Source: Planctomycetaceae bacterium
GTDB lineage: Bacteria > Planctomycetota > Planctomycetia > Planctomycetales > Planctomycetaceae
DNA: 64,000 nucleotides
Direction of reading: 5' to 3'
Assembly (NCBI GenBank): GCA_020638955.1
Contig: JACKHO010000002.1
Coordinates: forward strand, 124,001-188,000
Shown: one piece after another, positions 16,108 to 24,657 of the stretch
How positions within the stretch are numbered: position 1 is the first letter of the stretch
Layout: every line of letters starts with the position of its first letter
The notes under the pieces: generated by a model
What the model was told of the DNA's origin: nothing
The model's input: the letters and a program-made list of their open reading frames with translations, nothing else
Databases searched by the model: none
Made by a program: the position numbers and the translations under genes

Positions 16108-19050
16108 ATGGGACGAATGCGACTTTTTTTCAGTGCAGCGAACGGAGCTTTTGAGGTTCCGGCGGTGGCAGCGCTCGACAATGCACTCCGCAGCGGTGGC
16201 TGCGATGTCGTGCGACAGGCGCACTTTGTCGACAGTGCGGTCGACACCATCGAGAAGCTCGATGATGAATTGAGCGAATGCGACGCGATGATCCACATCC
16301 TCACGGAGCATTTGGGTTCTGTCGCTGATTCGGTCGCCGTCGACTCATTCTTCCACAACCGCTTCCCCGAAGGAGGATTCCTCGCTGGGCGTCCCAACTG
16401 CGACGCGGTGCGGCCATTGCTGGGCGACTGCAAAGACCTCACCTACACGCAGTGGGAAGCGTTTCTGGCGGTGCATCGTGGCATTCCGCTGTTTGTGTTC
16501 GTGGATGAAAATCTCCCCGACGACTCACCGCAGCAAGCACATCTCGAACGGCTCCGCGTAGCGCGGCAATACAGCACGCCGTTCACCAATCAGCAGGATC
16601 TCATTCTCGGCGTGCAACAGGTGCTCTTGCGGCACATTCAGGCAACGCAGCCCGACCAGTCATTGCCGGAGTTCTTTCAGCGGAAACCGAATAATTTGCC
16701 GTTCCGCTCGATCGGCACGTTGTTCAAAGGTCGCGAGAAGTTCTTAGCGCTCATGCGCGAGAAGTTGGCGACGGGGAAGGCGCAGGCGGTGGGCGTGCTT
16801 TCGGCGCAGGCCATTCATGGGCTGGGCGGCGTGGGAAAAACGCGAGCGGTCGTGGAGTATGCGTGGCGGCATCAGGAGGAGTTTTCGGCGGTGTTGTTTG
16901 TTACGGCCGACTCGCCTGAAAGTTTGCAGCGGAATTTGGCCGAACTGGTGGGACCACTGGTGTTGGATATCAAAGAAGCACAGCAAACGCCCGACCAGGG
17001 TGCCCGTGTGGCGGCGGCAATTCAGTGGTTACAGGCGCACAAAGGTTGGTTCCTCATTCTCGATAACGTCGACAACCGAGAAATTGCCGCGGAGGTTGAG
17101 AAACTTGTCGGGGGACTTACGCAGGGGCAAATTGTGGTCACGTCTCGGCTCTCGAAATGGAGCGCGGCGGTTGAGCCGTTGCAGCTCGATGTCCTCGCCC
17201 CGGAAGATGGACGCGATTTTCTACTGGAACGAACCGAGCGCCACCGCACCAAACTCCCCGAAGACGCACAACTCGCGTTGGACATCGCGCACAATGTCGA
17301 CGGCCTTGCCCTGGCGCTGGAACAGGCGGGGGCTTACATTGGGGAACTGGAGATTTCTCTGGCAGAATATCGGCAGCGCTGGGAGTCGAAACGTGAGCAG
17401 GTACTGGTCTGGCATGACGAACAACTCATGCAATACCCCAAGTCACTGGCGACGACCTGGGAGGTGAGCTTCGATGAACTCACGCCTGCGGGGCGCACAT
17501 TGCTCGAGCACCTCGCCTGGTTCGCGCCCGAGTTAATTCCCGAATTTGTGTTTGAGGAAGACGATCCGACGGCGAAATGGGAAGAACTGCTGGGTGGGGA
17601 AGACGTCCGGATGGTCCTGGCCGATTTGCGGCGCTACTCGCTGCTGCGGCATGAGCAGGCCCCCGAAGCAACAGGCTTCCTCGTGCATCGACTCGTGCAG
17701 GAAATCACCCGGCGTCGCATTCCAGAGGCCGACAAGCTCTCACGCTTGCAGGGAACGCTGGATGTCATCAACTTCTGCTGCCTCAATGATCCCCCACCCG
17801 ATGATGTCCGCTCCTGGCCCCGCTGGGAACCACTCGACCCGCACGTCGAGACCATACTCACCGCCGCTGATACGACCGAAATTACCAATCCCACCTCTCG
17901 CCTGATGAACGAATACGGCCTGTTCCTCACGGCCCGCGTCCGATACGGGGAAGCGGAACGCTGGTACCGCCGGGCCGTTCGTCTCATAGTAGCAACTCAT
18001 GAAGCAGACGACGGACAAGTGGCTACCGCCCTCAGCAATCTGGCCCAGTTACTGCAGGATACGAACCGGCTGGACGAGGCCGAGCCACTCTTCCGCCGGG
18101 CGTTGGCCATCGATGAAGCCTCCTTCGGACCGGACCATCCCACAGTGGCCATCCGACTCAACAATCTCGCCCAGTTACTGAAGGATACGAACCGGCTGGA
18201 CGAGGCCGAGCCACTCTTCCGCCGGGCGTTGGCCATCGATGAAGCCTCCTTCGGACCGGAACATCCCAATGTGGCCCGCGACCTCAACAATCTGGCCCAG
18301 TTACTGAAGGCGACGAACCGGCTGGACGAGGCCGAGCCACTCATGCGTCGGGCGTTGGCCATCGACGAAGCCTCCTTCGGACCGGACCATCCCAATGTGG
18401 CCCGCGACCTCAACAATCTGGCCCAGTTACTGCAGGCAACGAACCGGCTGGATGAGGCCGAGCCACTCATGCGTCGGGCGTTGGACATCGATGAAGCCGC
18501 CTTCGGACCGGAGCATCCTGAAGTGGCCACCCGGCTCAACAACCTGGCCCTGTTACTGAAGACGACGAACCGGCTGGACGAGGCCGAGCCACTCTACCGG
18601 CGGGCGTTGGCCATCGATGAAGCCTCCTTTGGACCGGACCATCCCAAAGAGGCCCTTCGACTCAACAATTTGGCCGCGTTACTTTGGGATACGAACCGGC
18701 TGGACGAAGCCGAGCCGCTCATGCGCCGGGCGTTGGCCATCGATGAAACCTCTTTCGGACCGGACCATCCCAATGTGGCCTGCGACTCAACAATCTGGCC
18801 AGGTTGCTGCAGGCGACGAACCGGCTGGACGAGGCCGAGCCACTCATGCGACGGGCATTGGATATTTTTGCGACCAGCCTGGGGCAGGAGCATCCCCATA
18901 CGAAAACTGTCCAACGCAACTACGACCGCCTGCTGGCTGAATTGCAGAAGAGATAGAAACGCCGAGAGCGCAGGGACCGCGGAGAAAACAGGAGAGCTCT
19001 CCCCAAATCTCTGCGGTCCCTGCGCCCTCTGCGTTTCAAAAACAATTTAA
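16108..19050 (+). CDS. NLR-like STAND NTPase: TIR/DUF4062-like, NB-ARC, TPR array (last TPR frameshifted)
   Basis: A cytoplasmic signalling NTPase of the NLR architecture. Residues 3-175 resemble TIR-like DUF4062 domains (LFFSAANG, then ECDAMIHILTEHLGS and LTYTQWEA, with GIPLFVFV). An NB-ARC ATPase follows, with P-loop GLGGVGKT (238-245) and Walker B FLILDNVD (315-322). Tetratricopeptides with a 42-residue period (unit starting LNNLAQLLKDTNRLDEAEP) begin near residue 642. GGGAGGA at 16096-16102 supports the ATG. At about 18785 one C is missing relative to every other unit. Restoring it gives a normal end, AELQKR, with a TAG at 18954-18956. Without it the frame runs through a repeat element to 19050. 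This is either a real truncating mutation or a base-call error. The architecture suggests an immune or stress sensor, which is inference. Confidence 0.88.
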   Translation: MGRMRLFFSAANGAFEVPAVAALDNALRSGGCDVVRQAHFVDSAVDTIEKLDDELSECDAMIHILTEHLGSVADSVAVDSFFHNRFPEGGFLAGRPNCDAVRPLLGDCKDLTYTQWEAFLAVHRGIPLFVFVDENLPDDSPQQAHLERLRVARQYSTPFTNQQDLILGVQQVLLRHIQATQPDQSLPEFFQRKPNNLPFRSIGTLFKGREKFLALMREKLATGKAQAVGVLSAQAIHGLGGVGKTRAVVEYAWRHQEEFSAVLFVTADSPESLQRNLAELVGPLVLDIKEAQQTPDQGARVAAAIQWLQAHKGWFLILDNVDNREIAAEVEKLVGGLTQGQIVVTSRLSKWSAAVEPLQLDVLAPEDGRDFLLERTERHRTKLPEDAQLALDIAHNVDGLALALEQAGAYIGELEISLAEYRQRWESKREQVLVWHDEQLMQYPKSLATTWEVSFDELTPAGRTLLEHLAWFAPELIPEFVFEEDDPTAKWEELLGGEDVRMVLADLRRYSLLRHEQAPEATGFLVHRLVQEITRRRIPEADKLSRLQGTLDVINFCCLNDPPPDDVRSWPRWEPLDPHVETILTAADTTEITNPTSRLMNEYGLFLTARVRYGEAERWYRRAVRLIVATHEADDGQVATALSNLAQLLQDTNRLDEAEPLFRRALAIDEASFGPDHPTVAIRLNNLAQLLKDTNRLDEAEPLFRRALAIDEASFGPEHPNVARDLNNLAQLLKATNRLDEAEPLMRRALAIDEASFGPDHPNVARDLNNLAQLLQATNRLDEAEPLMRRALDIDEAAFGPEHPEVATRLNNLALLLKTTNRLDEAEPLYRRALAIDEASFGPDHPKEALRLNNLAALLWDTNRLDEAEPLMRRALAIDETSFGPDHPNVACDSTIWPGCCRRRTGWTRPSHSCDGHWIFLRPAWGRSIPIRKLSNATTTACWLNCRRDRNAESAGTAEKTGELSPNLCGPCALCVSKTI
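18031..18912 (+). repeat. Tandem array of seven 126-bp units encoding TPRs
   Basis: Units start at 18031, 18157, 18283, 18409, 18535, 18661 and about 18786. Each encodes a 42-residue TPR, and most of the DNA sequence is shared between units. Only a few positions vary, mainly after the LL pair (KD, QD, KA, QA, KT, WD) and at the end of each unit. Similarity this high at DNA level points to recent duplication or gene conversion. The seventh unit lacks one base. Confidence 0.9.
18956..19037. repeat. 82-bp hairpin element, copy A
   Basis: An imperfect inverted repeat with arms of about 30 bases (outer ends GAAACGC and GCGTTTC) and a small inner palindrome around GGAGAGCTCTCC. Its first base is the G of the TAG that would end the STAND gene in its unshifted frame. 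It is the most diverged of three copies in the same orientation. Confidence 0.85.
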
Positions 19051-19188
19051 GAAGAGCAGGCGAGGAAAACAGGGCACGAGTGTTCTTTTGAGGCAACCTC
19101 TGGTCAAATTGACTGGGGGACCGGGTAACCATACGTGCAGATTGCCGTCAGAAATCGTGACACGGTTCTTTAGAAATTACAAAAGATA

Positions 19189-19270
19189 GAAACGCCGAGA
19201 GCGCGGAGGTCGCAGAGAAAACAGGAGAACTCTCCCCAAATCTCTGCGGTCCCTGCGTGCTCTGTGTTTC
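19189..19270. repeat. 82-bp hairpin element, copy B
   Basis: The second copy, with the same length and orientation as A and C. It differs from copy C at one position (GTGTTTC against GCGTTTC at the right end). It is preceded by AAAAGATAG, resembling the GAAGAGATAG before copy A. The next gene starts 21 bases after it, so it forms that gene's leader. Confidence 0.88.
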
Positions 19271-19290
19271 AAAAAAGAAGAGAAGAAACG

Positions 19291-19677
19291 ATGTCCATCA
19301 ACGAACTGACGTCTGCCATTATCGGGGCGGCGATTAAGGTGCATCGCGTATTGGGGCCGGGATTGCTGGAGTCGGCGTATCAGGCATGTCTGGCCTATGA
19401 ATTGCAGCAAATGGGGCTGGAGGTTCAAACAGAGGTTCCCATTCCTGTCGTGTACGAATCTGTTCACCTCGACTGCGGTTTTCGGGCTGACTTAATGGTG
19501 AGTGGTCAGGTCATTGTCGAGTGCAAGGCCAAAGAGAAACTGCATCCTGTCGACAAGGCTCAGGTCCTGTCACATCTTCGCCTGACCGGACTGCAAGTAG
19601 GGTCGCTCATCAACTTCCATGAAATGATGCTGAAGAACGGGATTCATCGTGTCGTGAATGAGTACGAAGAAGGGTAG
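19291..19677 (+). CDS. GxxExxY-family PD-(D/E)XK-like protein
   Basis: A 128-residue protein of the GxxExxY family, whose function is not established. The name-giving motif is GLLESAY at residues 24-30. The nuclease-like core is Asp67 (RADLMV), then ECK at 77-79, matching the D-(x)n-ExK active site of PD-(D/E)XK enzymes. The start at 19291 is chosen because AGAAGAGAAG precedes it and family members begin near here. The upstream in-frame GTG at 19264 lies inside hairpin copy B. The stop TAG ends exactly at the first base of hairpin copy C. Being enclosed by two nearly identical 82-bp hairpins gives the look of a small mobile cassette. Confidence 0.88.
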   Translation: MSINELTSAIIGAAIKVHRVLGPGLLESAYQACLAYELQQMGLEVQTEVPIPVVYESVHLDCGFRADLMVSGQVIVECKAKEKLHPVDKAQVLSHLRLTGLQVGSLINFHEMMLKNGIHRVVNEYEEG

Positions 19678-19758
19678 AAACGCCGAGAGCGCGGAGGTCG
19701 CAGAGAAAACAGGAGAACTCTCCCCAAATCTCTGCGGTCCCTGCGTGCTCTGCGTTTC
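19677..19758. repeat. 82-bp hairpin element, copy C
   Basis: The third copy. It begins at the last base of the GxxExxY stop codon and is nearly identical to copy B, 488 bases upstream. Arms of about 30 bases pair with a few mismatches, and GGAGAACTCTCC forms the inner stem. It may also act as a transcription end for the cassette. Confidence 0.88.
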
Positions 19759-19763
19759 AAAAT

Positions 19764-19797
19764 GGTCGAAGGTTGAGGGTTGAAGGTCGAACGTTGG
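19764..19797. repeat. Heptanucleotide tandem repeat
   Basis: Four units of the form GGTYGAR occur in tandem (GGTCGAA, GGTTGAG, GGTTGAA, GGTCGAA), then a degenerate CGTTGG. It lies six bases after hairpin copy C, between convergent genes. Confidence 0.7.
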
Positions 19798-19844
19798 CGA
19801 GTGGCGGCGTTCCAAACCCAACGAGACTGGCGTTTTGGGGCACG

Positions 19845-20663
19845 TCACTGAGAGTTTCGCAGCAAAGGATGCTGCTGATACTCCGCCGGGATTCTGAAGT
19901 TGGGATCAAACAACTGCAGTCCCTCGCGGCGGCGGCCTATGGCTCGAATGTAGGAAAAATTGCGGCCAGCGTCGGCATTGAGTGCTGTGAGTTCGGTTTC
20001 GTTCTCAGGTGCAATGAGTTGAATCCAGTCCCGCCAGTATTGCCAGCCCTCGGGCATGGTATCGGTCCGTGTGACGTCCACAACCCCGCTCCGCTCCCAG
20101 TGTTGTCGCCACCAGTCTGCCGAATGCAGAATGTAAGGATTCTCGGCGGCCCACCAGTCGCTGAGATGATCTGGGATGGGGTGTTCGATTTCATTCACGA
20201 ACCCCGCTTGGGCAATCGCAATGAGCCCGCCCGGTTTCACGAATCGCGCCAGGTCGCTGAGATACAACTCGTCCGTCCCGTAGTACATGAACGAGTCAAT
20301 CGAGATGACGGCGTCGAAGTACTCCTCAGAGAACGGCAACGACCGAGCATTCGCACTGATTGGGTACACACCAGCTTCCACTCCCGCGTCACGTATCCGC
20401 TGGATGTTCTCCGAAGCGCTGTACCACAGGTCGGTGGCCCACACCTGAACTCCAAACTCGCGGTGCAGAAAAATCGACGACATCGCCCGCCCGCACCCCA
20501 AATCAAGCACGCGCACGCCGGGCTGCAAGTCCAAGACTTCACACAGCCACTCTGTCAGCCAAAGTGGATTCGCCCCTCCGCTGGCACCCCCTAAAACCCA
20601 GTCCGGGTGATATGCAGATGCTCTGGGAAACCGGGGGTATGAGAGGCGTTCGTCTTTGGGCAT
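19845..20663 (-). CDS. SAM-dependent class I methyltransferase
   Basis: A 272-residue Rossmann-fold methyltransferase. The SAM-binding motif I is VRVLDLGCGRAMSS, motif II carries WATDLW, and FDAVISIDSFMYYG is motif IV. The VKPGGLIAIAQ segment is the usual motif after it. The substrate is unknown; small-molecule methyltransferases of this type are common. The frame is open up to 20897, but the ATG at 20663 has an AGGAA Shine-Dalgarno seven bases ahead. Longer starts would overlap the leader and signal peptide of the divergent sulfatase. The last residues run up to the edge of the repeat-rich island. Confidence 0.85.
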   Translation of the reverse strand: MPKDERLSYPRFPRASAYHPDWVLGGASGGANPLWLTEWLCEVLDLQPGVRVLDLGCGRAMSSIFLHREFGVQVWATDLWYSASENIQRIRDAGVEAGVYPISANARSLPFSEEYFDAVISIDSFMYYGTDELYLSDLARFVKPGGLIAIAQAGFVNEIEHPIPDHLSDWWAAENPYILHSADWWRQHWERSGVVDVTRTDTMPEGWQYWRDWIQLIAPENETELTALNADAGRNFSYIRAIGRRREGLQLFDPNFRIPAEYQQHPLLRNSQ

Positions 20664-20778
20664 TTGATATTCCTGCGAAAAACTCTGCGGTTGACTGTCG
20701 AAGTTGTCCGCTGATTCGGTAAACGTATCGACAGACACAGCAGACGGTTGTTTGTTCAGCATAATGATCGGGAACTCC

Positions 20779-22236
20779 ATGAGAATCATCGTTTTTCGTT
20801 TTCTGATGGGCTCGCTGTTGGCATGTGCCTCTTTACTGCACGCCGCGGAGGCCGGGCGTCCGAACATTGTGTTCCTGATGACAGATGACCAGTGCACGTA
20901 TTCACTCGGTTGTTATGGCACGCCCGGGGTGAAGACCCCCAACCTCGACCAGTTGGCGGCTGACGGCATGGTGTTTGACCGGCACTATGACACTACGGCC
21001 ATTTGCATGGCGAGCCGTGCGACGGTCATGACCGGGTTATTTGAGTATCGCACCGGGTGCAATTTCGATTCGGGGCCCATGCTCGATTCGATTTGGCAGC
21101 AGTCTTATCCCGTCCAGTTGCGTCGGGCGGGATATCAAACAGCGTTTGCCGGAAAGTTCGGGTTTGAAGTCGCCGAATTGCCCAACGAAAAAGGAGTATT
21201 GCCGGAGGACGATTTCGACCGCTGGGGAGGCGGGCCGGGGCAGACGTTTTATGAGACGAAGAAGAACAAGTCGATGGCGCAGTACGCCGACGAATATCCG
21301 CACTCAACACTTTCGTACGGCGCGTTCGGGCGGGACTTCATCCACGATGCCGCGAAGGGTGAGCGGCCATTCTGCCTTTCCATCAGCTTCAAGGCCCCAC
21401 ATCATCCGGTAACGCCCGACCCTCGTTTCGATGACGTATACGCCGGAGCGGAATTCACCAAACCACGAAACTTTGGTCGCGAGTATGGAGAGCATTTCGC
21501 GCCACAGAGCCGTCTGGGGCGGCAGTATGAACGGTTTGAAAGCTGGGGGTACAGCACCCGCTACAACGAGGTGATGGCCAAATACTACCAACAAATCTAC
21601 GCCGTCGACGTGGCCGTGGGCATGATACGTGACGCTCTCACTACAGCAGGCGTTGCGGAAAACACCGTCATCATTTTCACTTCGGACAACGGATTTCTGT
21701 GTGGCTCGCATGGTTACGGATCAAAAGTGCTGCCTTACGAAGAAGCCTCACGCGTTCCCCTGATTGTGTTTGATCCTCGCCACAAGAACAGCGGGCAGAA
21801 ATTGCGGTGTGGGGAGCTGACCGGGAACTGCGACATCGCACCGACAATTCTCTCGCTGGCCGGATTACAGGTGAGAAGTGATTTGGACGGCCGTAACCTC
21901 ATGGCGCTCTACGACAATCCCCAGGCCGAAATTCATCACTGGCTCCCCCTGATGAATGTGTGGGGCCCAGAAGAAGTTCACAGCCTCGCCGTGGTGACGC
22001 GCGACCAGAAGTACGTCTACTGGCCTTGCGATAAAGAGGAATTAAAACCGACCGAAGAGGCGTATGACATCGCACATGATCCTCTGGAACTGAGAAACCT
22101 CTGCCAGGACTCAGGGCAGACAAACGCGGTCGAACAACTACGCAGCCTCTACGATGAAGTTGTCGAGCACTGGAAGCAAACGGGAGTGCCGTATCACAAA
22201 TATCCAGAGCTGCGAGAGAAGTTCGTCCGGCAGTAA
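20779..22236 (+). CDS. Secreted sulfatase, CxAxR type
   Basis: A 485-residue exported sulfatase. Signal peptide residues 1-24 (MRIIVFRFLMGSLL, ending HAAEA). Metal ligands lie in FLMTDDQ, and the formylglycine motif CMASR is at 76-80. TSDNGFLCGSHG gives the distal metal site, and LRCGELTGNCDIAPT the usual C-terminal core. The ATG at 20779 is preferred because GGGA lies about six bases upstream. An in-frame ATG at 20764 adds five residues and cannot be excluded. It is divergent from the methyltransferase and convergent with the next sulfatase, 52 bases away. Confidence 0.93.
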   Translation: MRIIVFRFLMGSLLACASLLHAAEAGRPNIVFLMTDDQCTYSLGCYGTPGVKTPNLDQLAADGMVFDRHYDTTAICMASRATVMTGLFEYRTGCNFDSGPMLDSIWQQSYPVQLRRAGYQTAFAGKFGFEVAELPNEKGVLPEDDFDRWGGGPGQTFYETKKNKSMAQYADEYPHSTLSYGAFGRDFIHDAAKGERPFCLSISFKAPHHPVTPDPRFDDVYAGAEFTKPRNFGREYGEHFAPQSRLGRQYERFESWGYSTRYNEVMAKYYQQIYAVDVAVGMIRDALTTAGVAENTVIIFTSDNGFLCGSHGYGSKVLPYEEASRVPLIVFDPRHKNSGQKLRCGELTGNCDIAPTILSLAGLQVRSDLDGRNLMALYDNPQAEIHHWLPLMNVWGPEEVHSLAVVTRDQKYVYWPCDKEELKPTEEAYDIAHDPLELRNLCQDSGQTNAVEQLRSLYDEVVEHWKQTGVPYHKYPELREKFVRQ

Positions 22237-22288
22237 TCCAACGCACCGGAAAATTCTCTCCCCTGCGAGCAATGCGGGGTAACTCTTA

Positions 22289-23746
22289 TCATTCTGCGTT
22301 CCGCTTCGCAGGCGGATGCGTGGCGAGTATGGAAATGAGTTCTTCGCGGACGGCGGAGTTTTCGCTCGCAATGTTTTTCGTTTCGAGTGGATCGGACTTG
22401 TAGTCATACAGTTCGTATTCCGCCGACTCAGATGACTCGTTCCAGCGTTTCCACTCGACGAGCCGGTAGCGATCAGTCCGAATGGCGCGTCCTAAGCGTC
22501 CGCCACGTGGGAAACAGTGATAGGCATGATTGCGAACCGACTGAGTGGGATCTTTCAGAATGGGCACCAGGCTTGTCCCATCAATGGGCTGGGGACCCTC
22601 GACAGATGGTAATCCGGCCAGGTCCACAAGCGTGGGATACAAATCCACAGTCTCGACCAGTGCGGCCGAGCTACTCCCTTCAGTGGTGACACCGGGGGCA
22701 GAAATAAGAATTGGGATGCGGTTCGCCTGTTCGTAGTTCGTGTGCTTCGTCCATGTTCCGTGATCACCGTGGTGGTAACCGTGGTCTCCCCAGAGAGCAA
22801 TGATGGTGTCTTCTTCGAGGTTCAGACGCTCGAGTTCATCCAGCACGCGGCCAAGTTGGGCATCCATGTAACTCAGCGACGCATAGTATCCGTGGATGAG
22901 GTTCCGCTGCAGTTCCTCGGAAACGGGTGGATCATTCGGAACCGGGATGTATTGGTTCAACTCCCCTAATGTTTTACCAGCATAAGGCGGCGCTCCTTCG
23001 GGAGGCTTAGTGTATTCCGCGAGTTTGAACTGGTCTGGGGAATACAGTTGCCAGTACTTCTCTGGGGCGCAGAACGGAAGGTGCGGCTTGGTGAATCCCA
23101 GCGTGAGGAAGAATGGCTCGCCAGACTTCTTGTACTGCTGCAGACGCCGAATGCCTTCCGTAGCAATTCGCCCATCGGCGTAGGCTTCGTCGTCGACATC
23201 CGCCCGTTCCCAAGCGGTACCACGAGGCAATCCATTCGCAGGACGATTGCTGAACAGGGCCTGTTCGCGGGTCATCTGCCCCTGTGTGCTGGCGTAAAGG
23301 ACATAGTCGATAACTTTGTCCGTCTGAAACGGCACACTCCAGGAAATGTCATCACCTACGTTGCCGTGTCCAATGTGGAACACTTTTCCAACGCCAGCGG
23401 TGTGGTAGCCATGCTGCTTGAAATACTGCGGCATGGTGACAGCATTGGGAACCGCCTTACGGAAATTCAGACCGAGGCTGTAAACACCGAGAGAGGTCGA
23501 ACGGGCACCCGTCAGCAAGTTATTTCGCGAGGGAGCACACACGGCTTGGTTGCAGTAGGCCATGTCGAATCGCATGCCGCTGTTTGCAAGTCGATCGAGG
23601 TTGGGAGAATGGACCCAGTCATCACCGTAGGCACCGAACGAAGGCTTGAGGTCATCCACCAGAATCAGCAAGACATTCGGACGGTCACTGGCTGCGGCCA
23701 GTTGGCAATAGAGGCTGAGAATTAAGATCCAAACCAGACGCTGCAT
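22289..23746 (-). CDS. Secreted sulfatase, iduronate-2-sulfatase-like (CxPxR)
   Basis: A 485-residue exported sulfatase resembling the iduronate-2-sulfatase branch. Signal peptide about 1-20 (ends QLAAAS). Metal ligands lie in LLILVDDLKPSFGAYGD, and the formylglycine motif CAPSR is at 70-74. LGFTKPHLPF and ALWGDHGYHHGDHGTWTK are hallmarks of this branch. The start is the ATG at 23746 with GAGGAG eight bases upstream; a TTG directly before it extends the frame by one codon. Likely substrates are sulfated uronic-acid polysaccharides, by family analogy only. Confidence 0.93.
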   Translation of the reverse strand: MQRLVWILILSLYCQLAAASDRPNVLLILVDDLKPSFGAYGDDWVHSPNLDRLANSGMRFDMAYCNQAVCAPSRNNLLTGARSTSLGVYSLGLNFRKAVPNAVTMPQYFKQHGYHTAGVGKVFHIGHGNVGDDISWSVPFQTDKVIDYVLYASTQGQMTREQALFSNRPANGLPRGTAWERADVDDEAYADGRIATEGIRRLQQYKKSGEPFFLTLGFTKPHLPFCAPEKYWQLYSPDQFKLAEYTKPPEGAPPYAGKTLGELNQYIPVPNDPPVSEELQRNLIHGYYASLSYMDAQLGRVLDELERLNLEEDTIIALWGDHGYHHGDHGTWTKHTNYEQANRIPILISAPGVTTEGSSSAALVETVDLYPTLVDLAGLPSVEGPQPIDGTSLVPILKDPTQSVRNHAYHCFPRGGRLGRAIRTDRYRLVEWKRWNESSESAEYELYDYKSDPLETKNIASENSAVREELISILATHPPAKRNAE

Positions 23747-23799
23747 CAAGAGAACTCCTCTCGTGTTGTCGCAATACGTTTTGGGAATTTGTGACAGGC

Positions 23800-24657
23800 T
23801 CAGGCGAGAGATTCACCGAGCTTGTGGATTTCGAAGGTATCCAAGATTTGAGAGTTGCTCTCAAACAACTGTTCCACGGCCTTGCGGTGAATTTTCATTT
23901 TCAATCCACCCACGCCCAAGGCACCATAGCAAATGACGCCTTCTCGTTCAGTTGCCTTGTCCGTCAATTCGACTCCGCCCAATCCCAGAGGAGGCACGGC
24001 ATTCAAATCGATGATGACTTTGAGTGAGTCGATGGCGGTCCACTCTTCGGCTGTGAGAAACTGCACTCCTGCAGCGCCCGCGGCGATGATGAGTTCCGCA
24101 CCATCCAGCGTGGCGGCCAATCCGTCATCACCAGACTCCGCCGCGGAAATGGTGGCACCCGGGACAAGTTGTCGGATTTGTGAACAAGCTGCTTCTGCTT
24201 TTGGCAATTGCCGCGACGCGAGTCGTACCTTGGCGCCTTCTGCTGCCAGTATCTGTGCTGCACGCAGGCCAACAGGTCCCGTCCCACCAAGGACGACTGC
24301 CTCAACGCCCTTCAAAGCCACATGACGGGCCGCACAATGAACTGCGGCAGATGCGGTCGTATTGCATCCGTTGGAGTCGAGCATGACGGAGACCTTCAGC
24401 GGTGAAAACAGAGTCTCTTTGACCTGATTAAGAATTGCTTCTCCATCGGCCGCTTTGCTTCCACCAATGAAAATCGCCGTCGACTTCAGGTCGCCAGGCC
24501 CACGTGTAAACATGGCCCCATGGACAAGTGGGGTGCAATTCTGTGCCGTCACGGCTCCGTACGACAAGATTTGTTCGGCCCCGGAATCGTAGGCGACAAC
24601 CTGATCAAACACGGAAGGATGCGGGTCCGAGTCGAGTTGAACGAGAATTCGCTTCAT
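23800..24657 (-). CDS. Methylene-tetrahydromethanopterin dehydrogenase (MtdB/MtdC type)
   Basis: A 285-residue NAD(P)-dependent enzyme that oxidises methylene-H4MPT to methenyl-H4MPT in formaldehyde oxidation. The N-terminal MKRILVQLDSD and the HGAMFTRGPGDLKSTAIFIGG stretch are characteristic of the family. A Rossmann nucleotide site follows in VVLGGTGPVGLRAAQIL with ASRQ downstream. Whether it is MtdB or the planctomycete-type MtdC cannot be told by eye, so no symbol is given. The start is the ATG at 24657; the longer frame to 24684 has no support. It lies 97 bases downstream of fae on the same strand, probably one operon. Confidence 0.88.
   Translation of the reverse strand: MKRILVQLDSDPHPSVFDQVVAYDSGAEQILSYGAVTAQNCTPLVHGAMFTRGPGDLKSTAIFIGGSKAADGEAILNQVKETLFSPLKVSVMLDSNGCNTTASAAVHCAARHVALKGVEAVVLGGTGPVGLRAAQILAAEGAKVRLASRQLPKAEAACSQIRQLVPGATISAAESGDDGLAATLDGAELIIAAGAAGVQFLTAEEWTAIDSLKVIIDLNAVPPLGLGGVELTDKATEREGVICYGALGVGGLKMKIHRKAVEQLFESNSQILDTFEIHKLGESLA

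Noticed and set aside
18031..18912. Regular repeats that might be taken for a CRISPR array
   Set aside because: The 126-bp period is an exact multiple of three, lies in one frame and encodes TPRs; there are no unique spacers.
16108..19758. Prophage or integron explanation of the island
   Set aside because: No integrase, phage structural gene, attachment repeat or attC-like series was found.
19773..20594. 273-codon plus-strand frame
   Set aside because: Antisense to the methyltransferase with its intact SAM motif, and begins inside the heptanucleotide repeat.
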